Shown here: positions 51,895-61,459 of the stretch, piece by piece
Layout: every line of letters starts with the position of its first letter
Position numbering within the stretch: position 1 is the first letter of the stretch
Assembly (NCBI GenBank): GCA_014191755.1
Contig: BJHE01000008.1
Span: 27,072 to 91,071, forward strand
From: Cyanobium sp.
Lineage (GTDB): Bacteria; Cyanobacteriota; Cyanobacteriia; PCC-6307; Cyanobiaceae
DNA: 64,000 bases
Direction: 5' to 3'
The notes under the pieces: model-generated
The model's database searches: none
Told to the model about the DNA's origin: nothing
What the model saw: the letters and a program-made list of their open reading frames with translations, nothing else
Position numbers and translations under genes: made by a program

Positions 51895-51970
51895 ACCCCC
51901 GCCAGCGCACCAGGGTGATCTTCGTCGTAGGTCAGCCGGCCCGGCCCATGGGGGCCATCGTTTCCCTCTG

Positions 51971-53188
51971 ATGGCGGCGGCTGCCTCCCCTTCCAGCGCC
52001 CTTCAGGCCCCCTGGCTGCCCTGGATGCGGCGAGCCCTCCAACTGGCTGCGCTCGGGGAGGGCCGCACCAGCCCTAACCCTCTGGTGGGGGCCGTCGTGC
52101 TCGATGCCGCAGGCCAGCTGGTGGGAGAGGGGTTCCATGCCCGCGCCGGCGAACCCCATGCCGAAGTGGGAGCCCTGGCCCAGGCCGGCGCCAGGGCCCG
52201 CGGCGGCACCGTGATCGTGACCCTCGAGCCCTGCTGCCACCACGGCCGCACGCCGCCCTGCAGCGAGGCGGTGATCGCAGCCGGCATCAGCCGGGTGGTG
52301 GTGGCCATGGCCGACCCCGACCCGCGGGTGGCTGGCGGCGGCATCGCCCGGCTGCGGGCCGCCGGGCTGGAGGTGATCGAAGGGTTAGCCGAGGCCGAGG
52401 CTCTGAGGCTGAACCGGGCCTTCGTGCATCGGGTGCGCAGCGGCCGGCCCCTGGGGATCCTGAAGTGGGCCATGAGCCTCGATGGCCGCACCGCCCTGCC
52501 CAACGGCCAGAGCCAGTGGATCAGCGGGGCCGAAGCCCGGGCTTGGGTGCATCAGCTGAGGGCCGGCTGCGATGCCGTGATCGTGGGGGGCGGCACCTTG
52601 CGCGCCGATGACCCCCTGCTCACCAGCCGCGGCCGACGTGACCCCGAGCCGATTCGGGTGGTGATGAGCCGCACCCTGGATCTGCCGCCGCAGGCCCGGT
52701 TGTGGGACACCACCATGGCCCCCACCCTGGTGGCGCATGGCCCCGAGGCGCCCCAGGAGCGGCGCGAGGCCTTCGACCGACTGGCCGCCGCCGCCAGGGA
52801 TGGTGTGCAGCCCGGAGCCGCAGGGCGTGAAGCGACGTATCCCTGGGCCGAAGGGGCGTGCACACCGGAACTCCTCGCCAGCCAATCGGGGCCCCAGCGC
52901 CTCGAATTGCCATCCTGCGAACCCGCCGCCCTGATGGAGGCCCTGGCGGCGCGGGGCTGCAACCGGGTGCTGTGGGAATGCGGCCCGGAGCTGGCCGCCG
53001 CGGCCCTGCGCCAGGGGTGTGTGCAGGAGCTGGCGGCCGTGATCGCCCCCAAGCTGCTGGGAGGTCAGGCGGCGCGCACGCCGCTGGGGGATCTCGGCCA
53101 GGAGAGCTTGGATCAGGCCCAGCCCTGGCGGGAGCTCGAACGGACCAACCTGGGCAGTGATTGGCTCTGGCGGCTGAATCAGTCCTGA
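51971..53188 (+). CDS. ribD: Bifunctional riboflavin deaminase-reductase RibD
   Basis: 'RTSPNPLVGAVVLDAAG', 'FHARAGEPHAEVGAL', 'TVIVTLEPCCHHGRTPPCSEAVIAAGI', reductase 'LKWAMSLDGRTALPNGQSQWISG'. Confidence 0.96.
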   Translation: MAAAASPSSALQAPWLPWMRRALQLAALGEGRTSPNPLVGAVVLDAAGQLVGEGFHARAGEPHAEVGALAQAGARARGGTVIVTLEPCCHHGRTPPCSEAVIAAGISRVVVAMADPDPRVAGGGIARLRAAGLEVIEGLAEAEALRLNRAFVHRVRSGRPLGILKWAMSLDGRTALPNGQSQWISGAEARAWVHQLRAGCDAVIVGGGTLRADDPLLTSRGRRDPEPIRVVMSRTLDLPPQARLWDTTMAPTLVAHGPEAPQERREAFDRLAAAARDGVQPGAAGREATYPWAEGACTPELLASQSGPQRLELPSCEPAALMEALAARGCNRVLWECGPELAAAALRQGCVQELAAVIAPKLLGGQAARTPLGDLGQESLDQAQPWRELERTNLGSDWLWRLNQS

Positions 53189-53935
53189 AGGGGGAGGACT
53201 CTGTCGAAATAGGACTTGAGCCGATCAATCGGCACCGTCACGTCGGACCATTGAGCTTGAGTGGTAGCGGGAACATACCAACGCTCCTGATCCATTGCTC
53301 CGACTGCACGGTCCCGCAAGAAAAGCCGTAAGTAAAGAGTAATTACAGCTCACTATTTCGCTTAACCCAAAACAATAGAACGGACTCCAACGCGGCGGAA
53401 ATATCTCCAATACCTGAGTGCCTTCACTGCAGAACATCAGGTTGGTGGGAGCGGCACCATGGAGTGCAATGATCATTGATAACCTTACGAATTCTCGCAT
53501 CTGACCGGGTGATATACAACCGCCGACTGCGGCCGCCAGTGCCAATGATTTGTTGTGACTGAGCACCAAGAAAACAGTTGCGCAGCCAACCAACTTCATC
53601 CGGACTGAGAAGCCATCCGCTGCGGAAAGTTGGGGCGAACAAGCGCTCGCAAACAACAATTCCAGCGCTAGACAGTCCGATTTATTTGTCGTGAGGCAAC
53701 CCCGCCAAAATCAATGCATCACGCTGATAATCCACAAGCGTCACTGGAACGATCACACGATCAATCCCGTGCAAGAAAGGTTTAATCCGTGCCAGAATGG
53801 CCATACCCTTCCGTGCGCCAGTGGAAATCATTGCCAGACAGCGGCTGTACCAGCGAGAGGCAGTTCCCGTTCAACTGAAGTGGGTGCTTTGCAAAGCGGA
53901 GACGCCGGAAGAGCGGTTAACACTTTAACTCTTGG
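53179..53935 (-). pseudogene. Degraded glycosyltransferase family 61 pseudogene
   Basis: Minus-strand fragments across frames: 'LNGNCLSLVQPLSGNDFHWRTEG', then 'MAILARIKPFLHGIDRVIVPVTLVDYQRDALILAGLPHDK*IGLSSAGIVVCERLFAPTFRSGWLLSPDEVGWLRN...RRLYITRSDARIRKVIN', then 'MIIALHGAAPTNLMFCSEGTQVLEIFPPRW', then 'AQWSDVTVPIDRLKSYFDRVLPLQD*'. Confidence 0.75.
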
Positions 53936-54147
53936 ACCACTCCCGTGCTCAAGAATCGGCATCCAGGATTAGTCCCCTGGCAGCCCATGGATGGATCAAG
54001 CGAATCAAGCAAGACAAACAGATTCGCCAAATCACTGAACAGCACAAAAAACATTGAATTCATCCTATTGCAGTTTAAAGCCGCTAGATCCTGCCCATTG
54101 GTGGTGACTGCCCCCCCCCCTGCAACCCTTGCGGATGCAGCAAACCT

Positions 54148-54633
54148 TCACACCAACTCCGGATGGAGTGGATCCCCCTTGAAGGGACCGATCAGATCGC
54201 TCGTGATCCAGCCGCCATAGAAGCCACCGGGCTGGGGACGCACCCGCTCCCCGTCCAGCCAGCAGCCCTCCACCGCGCCGGGATAAAGGGCATACCATCC
54301 GGCCAGGGCCGCGTAGGCCGACGTGGGTTCGGGGTACTGCCACACCACCCGCCGCAGCCGCTGCTCGCTGACCGTGCCTGAACCGTTCACCAGATCGAAA
54401 TAGCAGGCCACCCCTTTCCACTCGCAGAAGCTCCTTCCGGGAGCAGGCTCCAATAGGGAGGCATCGAGGGCCTCCGGCGGGAGATAAAAGGTTGGTGGGT
54501 GAAAAGTTTCCAGCACCCTCAGGGAACGGTGGGTGTCACACAGCACCCGGCCGAACACCTCCACGCGCACATGGCGTTCGCAGGGCACCAGGGCCGGGGG
54601 CCTCGGGTAGTTGGCGACGATCTCCAGAGCCAC
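54148..54633 (-). CDS. DUF427 domain protein
   Basis: 'ETFHPPTFYLPPEALDASLLEPAPGRSFCEWKGVACYFDLV...VVWQYPEPTSAYAALAGWYALYP'; GTG start at 54633 proposed. Confidence 0.82.
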   Translation of the reverse strand: MALEIVANYPRPPALVPCERHVRVEVFGRVLCDTHRSLRVLETFHPPTFYLPPEALDASLLEPAPGRSFCEWKGVACYFDLVNGSGTVSEQRLRRVVWQYPEPTSAYAALAGWYALYPGAVEGCWLDGERVRPQPGGFYGGWITSDLIGPFKGDPLHPELV

Positions 54634-54637
54634 ACCT

Positions 54638-54895
54638 TCAACCGGAAATGAAGTGACGCAGCCGGCGCGCCTCGTCGCCGGCGCGACGCTGCAGCTCGGC
54701 ATCGCTGAGGGTCTCCTCAGAGCGGATCTGGGCGGAGAAGACATCCGCCTCCTCCACCGCGAAACCGGCCTGGCGGGCCAGGGCCAGAAAGGCCTCCAGA
54801 TCCAGGGGTTCGGCGTGGTCGTGGAGCCGACGCGTCAGTTCGGGGTCCTTCTCGGCGTGGGCCAGGAAGGCATCGAGTTGGGGGAGGCTCATCAT
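54638..54895 (-). CDS. Nif11-family (nitrile hydratase/Nif11 leader-like) small protein
   Basis: 'SLPQLDAFLAHAEKDPELTRRLHD...LDLEAFLALARQAGFAVEEADVFSAQ...LSDAELQRRAG'. Confidence 0.75.
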   Translation of the reverse strand: MMSLPQLDAFLAHAEKDPELTRRLHDHAEPLDLEAFLALARQAGFAVEEADVFSAQIRSEETLSDAELQRRAGDEARRLRHFISG

Positions 54896-54959
54896 GGATC
54901 TACCGATCTTCCCTGTCTTAGCGAGCCGAAGGCTCGGGGCGAGGCCAGCGGATACCCGC

Positions 54960-55763
54960 TCAGATCGCGGGCCCATCGAGCAGATTCAGTTGTACCGCCC
55001 GCACGGACGCCTGCGGCTTCCCCTGCTGGAACGGCGCCGCCGGCAGACCTGCGGAGAGTGGCGGCGCGGCGATCGGGGCGAGGCCCCCACCGGCCGGCCC
55101 TGCGGGCAGGAGGCTCCCGGGCTCCAGCTTCACCGCCTCCCAGGCCGCCGGATCCCAGGAGCCCATCAGGGGCTCAAGGGCCCGCAGGCCAGGCCCGTCG
55201 GTCGCGTCCAGCCAGGCCTCCTCCAGCCCGTCCGGAATGACGACAGGCATCCGGTCATGCACGCGGCGCAGCAGGTCGTTGGGGGCGGTGGTGAGCACCA
55301 CGCAGCTCTCGAGTTCGCCGCCATCGGGGCCGCACCAGCGATCCCAGAGGCCGCCGAGCCAGAAGGGAGAACCATCGCGGCGGCGGAACAGCCACGGCTG
55401 CTTCCAAGGCTTGCCCGTGGACGGATCGGTGCGATTTTGCCACTCGTAAAAGCCATCGGCCGGCAGCAGGGCGCGACGGTGCCGCCAGGGTCCGCGAAAA
55501 AAGGGCTTTTCCGCCACCGTCTCGCAGCGGGCATTGATCGGCCGGCTCCGGCCCAGCGGATCTTTGCTCCACTCAGGCACCAGGCCCCAGAGCGCCAGGC
55601 CCACCGCCAGGCGGCCGTGCTCCTGACGCTGTAGCAGAACCGGCTCCCCCGGCCGCACCTGGATCCGGGGGGAGTAGTGCTCCGCCAGGCCGTGCGGCAG
55701 GGGCCCCTGAAGCCGCGGCAGCAAGGCATCGAGGGCGGTGTTGAGGGAGAAGCGGCCGCACAT
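54960..55763 (-). CDS. SRAP domain protein (YedK/HMCES family)
   Basis: Starts MCGRFSLN (catalytic Cys2); 'INARCETVAEKPFFRGPWRHRRALLPADGFYEWQ', 'HDRMPVVI'. Confidence 0.95.
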   Translation of the reverse strand: MCGRFSLNTALDALLPRLQGPLPHGLAEHYSPRIQVRPGEPVLLQRQEHGRLAVGLALWGLVPEWSKDPLGRSRPINARCETVAEKPFFRGPWRHRRALLPADGFYEWQNRTDPSTGKPWKQPWLFRRRDGSPFWLGGLWDRWCGPDGGELESCVVLTTAPNDLLRRVHDRMPVVIPDGLEEAWLDATDGPGLRALEPLMGSWDPAAWEAVKLEPGSLLPAGPAGGGLAPIAAPPLSAGLPAAPFQQGKPQASVRAVQLNLLDGPAI

Positions 55764-55918
55764 CGGGCAGAAGAGGGGCGGGTGAAGGAAGCGACCAGTG
55801 ACGAATCGAGAGCTGCGGCTACGAGGCGAGCCGGCTCCCCTTCGGTTCTCCCACCCAGCAGGCGAGCCAGCGGGCGGCACACCCGCCTAGCCTGGCTCCA
55901 TCTCAACTCTTACGCCGC

Positions 55919-57781
55919 ATGGCCATCCGCCAGGACGACAACCGCCCCAGCCGGCGCTTCGGCCTGATCAACCTGCTGCTGATCGGCTTCGGCGTGCTGC
56001 TGCTGGCCAGCAACTTCCTGCCAAACCAGGCGATGCAGGTGCCGCGGGTTCCCTATTCGCTGTTTATCGACCAGGTGAACTCCGACAATGTGAAGCGCGC
56101 CTTCATCACCTCCGACCAAATCCGTTACGAACTGATCAAACCGCCGGCCGAGGGGGCCCCCACGGTGCTGGCCACCACCCCGATCTTCGATATGGAGCTG
56201 CCCCAGCGGCTGGAACAGCACGGCGTGGAGTTCGCCGCCGCCCCGCCCCGCAAGCCCAGCTTCATCACCACCTTGCTGAGCTGGGTGGTGCCGCCGCTGA
56301 TCTTCATCGGGGTGCTCCAGTTCTTCGCCCGCCGTAGCGGCATGGGCGGCGCCCAGGGCGCCCTGAGCTTCACCAAGAGCAAGGCCAAGGTGTACGTGCC
56401 CGACGAGGAATCGCGGGTCACCTTCGCCGACGTGGCCGGTGTGGATGAGGCCAAGACGGAACTCACGGAGATCGTGGACTTCCTCAAGACGCCCGAGCGT
56501 TATGCCGCCATCGGCGCCCGCATTCCCAAAGGGGTGTTGCTGGTGGGCCCTCCCGGCACCGGCAAAACGCTGCTCTCGAAGGCGGTGGCCGGCGAGGCAG
56601 GCGTGCCCTTCTTCATCATCAGTGGCTCAGAGTTTGTAGAGTTATTCGTGGGTGCGGGTGCCGCCCGGGTGCGCGATCTGTTTGAAGAGGCCAAAAAGAA
56701 AGCCCCCTGCATCATCTTCATCGACGAACTCGATGCCATCGGCAAGAGCCGCGCCGGCTCGATGGGAATGATGGGCGGCAACGACGAACGCGAGCAGACC
56801 CTCAACCAGTTGCTCACCGAGATGGATGGCTTCGCCTCCCAGGACAAGCCGGTGATCGTGCTCGCGGCCACAAACCAGCCCGAAGTGCTGGATGCGGCTC
56901 TGCTGAGGCCCGGCCGTTTCGATCGCCAAGTGCTGGTGGATCGCCCCGACCTCTCCGGCCGGCGCACGATCCTGGGCATCTATGCCAAGAAGGTGAAGCT
57001 CTCCGATGGCGTTGACCTCGACAAGATCGCCCAGGCCACCAGCGGCTTCGCCGGTGCCGATCTGGCCAATCTGGTGAACGAGGCCGCCTTGCTGGCCGCC
57101 CGCGCCAAACGCACCACCGTGGAGCAGGGCGACCTGAATGAAGCCATTGAACGCGTGGTGGCAGGTCTGGAGAAGAAGAGCCGCGTGCTGCAGGCCGATG
57201 AGAAGAAGGTGGTGGCCTTCCACGAGGTGGGCCACGCGATCGTGGGCCACCTGATGCCGGGCGGCAGCAAGGTGGCCAAGATCTCAATCGTGCCCCGCGG
57301 CATGAGCGCCTTGGGTTACACCCTCCAACTCCCAACCGAGGAACGCTTCCTCAACTCCAAAGAAGATCTCGAGGGCCAGATCGCCACCCTCCTGGGCGGC
57401 CGTAGCGCCGAGGAGATCGTCTTTGGCGAGGTCACCACCGGCGCCGCCAACGACCTGCAGCGCGCCACTGACATCGCCGAGCAGATGGTGGGCACCTTCG
57501 GCATGAGCGACACCCTGGGCCCCCTCGCCTATGACAAGCAGGGGGGTGGCCGTTTCCTGGGCGGCAACAACAACCCCCGCCGCTCGGTGAGCGATGCCAC
57601 TGCCCAGGCGATCGACCGGGAGGTGCGGGGCCTGGTAGACCGCGCCCACGACCGGGCCCTGGCGATCCTGAGCCACAACCGCGAGCTGCTCGACTCCATC
57701 TCCCACAAGATCCTCGAGAAGGAGGTGATCGAGGGAGATGAACTCAAGGACCTGCTGGCCTCCAGCCTGATGCCGGGATAA
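55919..57781 (+). CDS. ftsH: ATP-dependent zinc metalloprotease FtsH
   Basis: '[28 protein letters not shown]', '[14 protein letters not shown]', 'HEVGHAIVG' zinc motif. Confidence 0.97.
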   Translation: MAIRQDDNRPSRRFGLINLLLIGFGVLLLASNFLPNQAMQVPRVPYSLFIDQVNSDNVKRAFITSDQIRYELIKPPAEGAPTVLATTPIFDMELPQRLEQHGVEFAAAPPRKPSFITTLLSWVVPPLIFIGVLQFFARRSGMGGAQGALSFTKSKAKVYVPDEESRVTFADVAGVDEAKTELTEIVDFLKTPERYAAIGARIPKGVLLVGPPGTGKTLLSKAVAGEAGVPFFIISGSEFVELFVGAGAARVRDLFEEAKKKAPCIIFIDELDAIGKSRAGSMGMMGGNDEREQTLNQLLTEMDGFASQDKPVIVLAATNQPEVLDAALLRPGRFDRQVLVDRPDLSGRRTILGIYAKKVKLSDGVDLDKIAQATSGFAGADLANLVNEAALLAARAKRTTVEQGDLNEAIERVVAGLEKKSRVLQADEKKVVAFHEVGHAIVGHLMPGGSKVAKISIVPRGMSALGYTLQLPTEERFLNSKEDLEGQIATLLGGRSAEEIVFGEVTTGAANDLQRATDIAEQMVGTFGMSDTLGPLAYDKQGGGRFLGGNNNPRRSVSDATAQAIDREVRGLVDRAHDRALAILSHNRELLDSISHKILEKEVIEGDELKDLLASSLMPG

Positions 57782-57933
57782 TGATCATCAATCGAATGAA
57801 CGAAACAACTGGCCTCGTAGCCCGCGATACACCATTTTCCTCTTTGCACTTGCATCTTTTTACATAGGCACACCTAGATAGCTTGACACATCCATGCTTG
57901 ATGAATAAACTTTAACCGAAAGTTTTTTTGTTC

Positions 57934-58440
57934 ATGGATCTCCAATCGCTGCTTACCAGTATTGGCAATACCCGTAGCAATCCTCCAGATTCCGCAACTT
58001 ACACCTGGTACCCTACGGCAGCGGAATCGGATCGTTCCCAACCTCACTATGTCAATAAGGATGTGAAGCTTGGCATAGATTTTCAGGTGAGCAAGCTCCC
58101 CTTCGAAGCTTTGCAAGTCATGGATGCTCGCTTGGTCACGATTGCGCCTGGGAGCTGCAATGAAAAACACCGCCATTCACACGAAGCTATCTTCGTGCTG
58201 CTTTCGGGCCAGGGGGAAATCATCATCGATCACCAAGCGATGCCGCTTGAACTGGGTTGCGTTGCCTCTGTACCCCGCTGGGTTGTGCACCAGTGCCGCA
58301 ACACCTCTAGCGAAGCGCCATTAATGCTGCTGGCCATCACCGATTTTGGTCTGACCTCAGCCGTGCTGGGTAACTACGACGCCAAGACAAGGCTCAAAGC
58401 CGGCGGCGTCGACGCCTTCGCCGCAGAGGATCGCGACTAA
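57934..58440 (+). CDS. Cupin-domain protein
   Basis: 'PGSCNEKHRHSHEAIFVLLSGQGEIII' (cupin motif 1) and 'PRWVVHQCRN' (motif 2); TTG 57928 alternative start. Confidence 0.82.
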   Translation: MDLQSLLTSIGNTRSNPPDSATYTWYPTAAESDRSQPHYVNKDVKLGIDFQVSKLPFEALQVMDARLVTIAPGSCNEKHRHSHEAIFVLLSGQGEIIIDHQAMPLELGCVASVPRWVVHQCRNTSSEAPLMLLAITDFGLTSAVLGNYDAKTRLKAGGVDAFAAEDRD

Positions 58441-58590
58441 GCCCATCGCTTCGCGCATCAAACACGCCCAATCAATCCGCCCCAATCCTTAAGTTTAACT
58501 CACACCTACACATTATCCTTAAGCCAGTTACAGGCTATTCAGTCTGCACGCAACTCTTCCAACTAGTCCAATTCAAAGCCATTCACTCCG

Positions 58591-59409
58591 ATGACCTTTG
58601 TAGCAGATTTACCCCGCCGCCTAACCAGCCTCAAGGAAAGCCGGCTAAACGACGAAGCCGGCCAGGATTGCGACAGCCCAGCCCTATACGTCGACGATCT
58701 GGCGCAGAAAGCTCTCCAACATCGCGCCGTGAATCACCCCTATCTTCATGCGATGGCAACAGGTGCTTTCCCTTCTCTTCATGGAGCCTTGGCTGATTTT
58801 GCCCAGCATTATAACGGCTATTCTGCCCATTTCCCCCGCTATCTCACTGCTCTAATATCCAAGCTGGAAAACCCAGATCATCGAAAAGTGCTGCTCGAAA
58901 ACCTCATGGAGGAGTCGGGTCAATATGAGGAAGAAGAGCTGCTAGAGCTTAAAGAATGCGGAGTTCAACCAGAATGGATCACCGGCATTCCCCACCCTGA
59001 GCTGTTCAAGCGCTTTCGCAATGCCATCGGTGTGGGCGACAGCACCGCAGATCACGACCACATCGAGGTGGTCTGCTGGCGCGAACAATTTCTTGCCATC
59101 TTGAACACGGGATCGGCTGCCGAAGCCCTCGGGGCCCTGGGCCTTGGCACCGAAACGATTGTGCAGACCATCTACCGACCCTTTGTTGCTGCCATCAACC
59201 AGCTAGGCAGCCTCAAGCCAGAAGATGCCGTTTTCTTTCCATTGCATACGGCCGTCGATGACCACCACCAGGCCACCCTCAAAGCGATTGCCAGCGATTT
59301 CGCCGCCACAGCCGCCGGCCGGGCCGACCTCACCAAGGGCATGCGCAAAGCCCTTGCTCTGCGGGATTCCTTCTGGTCTTGGCTGCATGAACGCGCCATG
59401 GCCGGCTAA
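58591..59409 (+). CDS. Iron-containing redox enzyme family (heme-oxygenase-like / TENA-PqqC-like fold)
   Basis: 'YSAHFPRYLTALISKLENPDHRKVLLENLMEESGQYEEEELLE', 'HIEVVCWREQFLAIL', 'FFPLHTAVDDHHQATLKAIA' with Glu/His/Asp positions compatible with a diiron site. Confidence 0.75.
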   Translation: MTFVADLPRRLTSLKESRLNDEAGQDCDSPALYVDDLAQKALQHRAVNHPYLHAMATGAFPSLHGALADFAQHYNGYSAHFPRYLTALISKLENPDHRKVLLENLMEESGQYEEEELLELKECGVQPEWITGIPHPELFKRFRNAIGVGDSTADHDHIEVVCWREQFLAILNTGSAAEALGALGLGTETIVQTIYRPFVAAINQLGSLKPEDAVFFPLHTAVDDHHQATLKAIASDFAATAAGRADLTKGMRKALALRDSFWSWLHERAMAG

Positions 59410-59755
59410 GCAGGCCCTTACAGCAACGGATCTCCACAGGACGCTACCGATGTTCGCACCTATTGAAGGCAAATATCCAGAACAATCTCTGCACAATCCA
59501 GTGGCTTAAGCCCTGATCTATTGAGCTGTAAATCATCCCTAGGCTCAGGTTCTTTATGCGAATAACCTATCCGATTCCCAGTCCTCCCCAAGAAAATTGG
59601 CACAATTCTTCCTGAAACTAGCTATGCCTATTGGCGCTAGATCGACGCAACGCAACACAATAAGCTTGTCAACTCAAGCAGGCCTGGACGCCACCCAAAA
59701 CAACCATTCCAGTAGACCGGGGCTACATAAAAAAGCTAGTTCCACCCGCAAAACC

Positions 59756-60523
59756 ATGGACCTAAACAACCGCCAGCTTTACAACGCCTCCGTAGCAGCC
59801 TGGCGTCGCCAGGAGCCAATTATACTCAGCGACTTCACCGCCAGACCCCGTGTGATTGAGGTCTTGGGTGACGTCCGTGGTCTACATCTCTGGGATCTGG
59901 GCTGCGGTGAAGGCTTGGTGGGCCGACAATTGGTCTCGGGAAATCCTGCCCGAATTGATGGCTTCGATCTCTCCGAGCAGATGATCGCAGCCGCCCGAGA
60001 GCAAGCGGCTGCTCTGGCGAGTGACCAGGGCGGGCCGCTGCACTACCGCGTGGCTGACCTGGCCGATCCAGCCCAGCTGCCCAGCGGCTCCTGCGATGCG
60101 GCGGTGGCTGTCTTTCTATTCAACTACCTCGACCTCCTAGCCACCGAGCAGGTGCTCCGCTGGGTGCGAATGGCGCTGCCCCCCGGTGGATCCTTCACCT
60201 TCACCGTTCCCCATCCCAGCCTTGCTTTTCTGCGGCCGGCCGAAGCCCCCTTTTATATCGAACCTGGCAACCACACCTACCTGGGCAGCAGCGATCAACT
60301 CTTCGAGGGCCGGATCTGGCGCCGCGACGGCATCAGCAACGCGATCCGATCCAGACACAAGAGCCTGGAGGATTACAACCGGGTTCTTCGCAACAGCGGC
60401 TGGACCCGCATGCCGCTGATCGAAGAGCTGGGGGTGACGGAAGAGCATCTCCACCTGGATCCAACCTTCTTCGGCCCCTTACGCGGCACCCCACTCCACC
60501 TGCTGTTCCAAGTGCAGGCATGA
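59756..60523 (+). CDS. Class I SAM-dependent methyltransferase
   Basis: 'LHLWDLGCGEGLVGRQLVSGNPARIDGFDLSEQMIAAARE', 'SCDAAVAVFLFNYLD'; ORF extends upstream to 59597 but ATG 59756 fits the domain. Confidence 0.85.
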   Translation: MDLNNRQLYNASVAAWRRQEPIILSDFTARPRVIEVLGDVRGLHLWDLGCGEGLVGRQLVSGNPARIDGFDLSEQMIAAAREQAAALASDQGGPLHYRVADLADPAQLPSGSCDAAVAVFLFNYLDLLATEQVLRWVRMALPPGGSFTFTVPHPSLAFLRPAEAPFYIEPGNHTYLGSSDQLFEGRIWRRDGISNAIRSRHKSLEDYNRVLRNSGWTRMPLIEELGVTEEHLHLDPTFFGPLRGTPLHLLFQVQA

Positions 60524-61455
60524 CACCCCCCAGCAAGCGCTTTCAAGCCTGGCGCGCGGCCGATCTAGCCAACAGCAACCATTGGATTTTTGCCGCTGAA
60601 GCCAGCCTGGCCGCAGCCGATCCAGATAGCCTGCGGGCCTGGTGCCAACCCCTGATCAGCGAATTGCAGCACGGCTGCGGGGTGGCGCTGGTGCGGGGGC
60701 TTGGCGGGCTCGATGGGACAACGCTAAGGCAGCTCTACCTTGAGATTGGCTGCTGCATCGGCGAGCTGGACACCACCTACGGCGCGCTTTACGAGGTCAC
60801 CGACTCGGGAGAGTCCCATCGGGTGCGGGCGATTCCGGTCTCCCAAACCCATGCTTCCACCTCGGTGCACACCGACAGCTCCCGCCTTGAGACCCATCCC
60901 CGCTGGGTCGGCCTGGCCTGCATGCGCCAGGCCCCGCTGGGGGGTGGCTCCCGGCTGGTCTCGGTGATAGCGGTGCACGACCAGCTGGCCCAGACCCACC
61001 CCGCCCAGCTGCAGCGCCTCAAGCGCTGCTTCCACCGCGACCTGGTGACGCCTGGATCCTGTAACGACCTGGCCGGCATCAAGGCCAACCGCTTTCCGGT
61101 CTTCTTCGACGCCAGCGATGGCCCCAGCCTGCGCTACATGCGTTATTGGATCGAAACGGGCCAGGAGCGGATCGGCGAACCTCTGGGGCCGCTTGATTGC
61201 GAGGCCTTCGATGCCCTCGATGCCGCCCTCAATGATCCGCAACTGCGCCACGACTTCGCCCTGGCACCAGGGGATCTGTTGTTCATCGACAACCACAAGG
61301 TGGCCCACGATCGCGATGCTTACCAAGACGATCCCAGCGCACCGCGGCTGATGCTGCGCCTCTGGCTCAATGAACCATGCCCCCTCTCAAGGCCCCCCTG
61401 CAGCCCCCCCTTGACGGCGGGCAGCCCGATCCCGGATAAGGGTTGTTTGAGCTAG
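60520..61455 (+). CDS. TauD/TfdA-family Fe(II)/2-oxoglutarate-dependent dioxygenase
   Basis: HxD in 'SVHTDSSRLETHPRW', distal 'FIDNHKVAHDRDAY', 'PRLMLRLWL'; ATGA overlap with methyltransferase. Confidence 0.85.
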   Translation: MTPPSKRFQAWRAADLANSNHWIFAAEASLAAADPDSLRAWCQPLISELQHGCGVALVRGLGGLDGTTLRQLYLEIGCCIGELDTTYGALYEVTDSGESHRVRAIPVSQTHASTSVHTDSSRLETHPRWVGLACMRQAPLGGGSRLVSVIAVHDQLAQTHPAQLQRLKRCFHRDLVTPGSCNDLAGIKANRFPVFFDASDGPSLRYMRYWIETGQERIGEPLGPLDCEAFDALDAALNDPQLRHDFALAPGDLLFIDNHKVAHDRDAYQDDPSAPRLMLRLWLNEPCPLSRPPCSPPLTAGSPIPDKGCLS

Positions 61456-61459
61456 GCCC

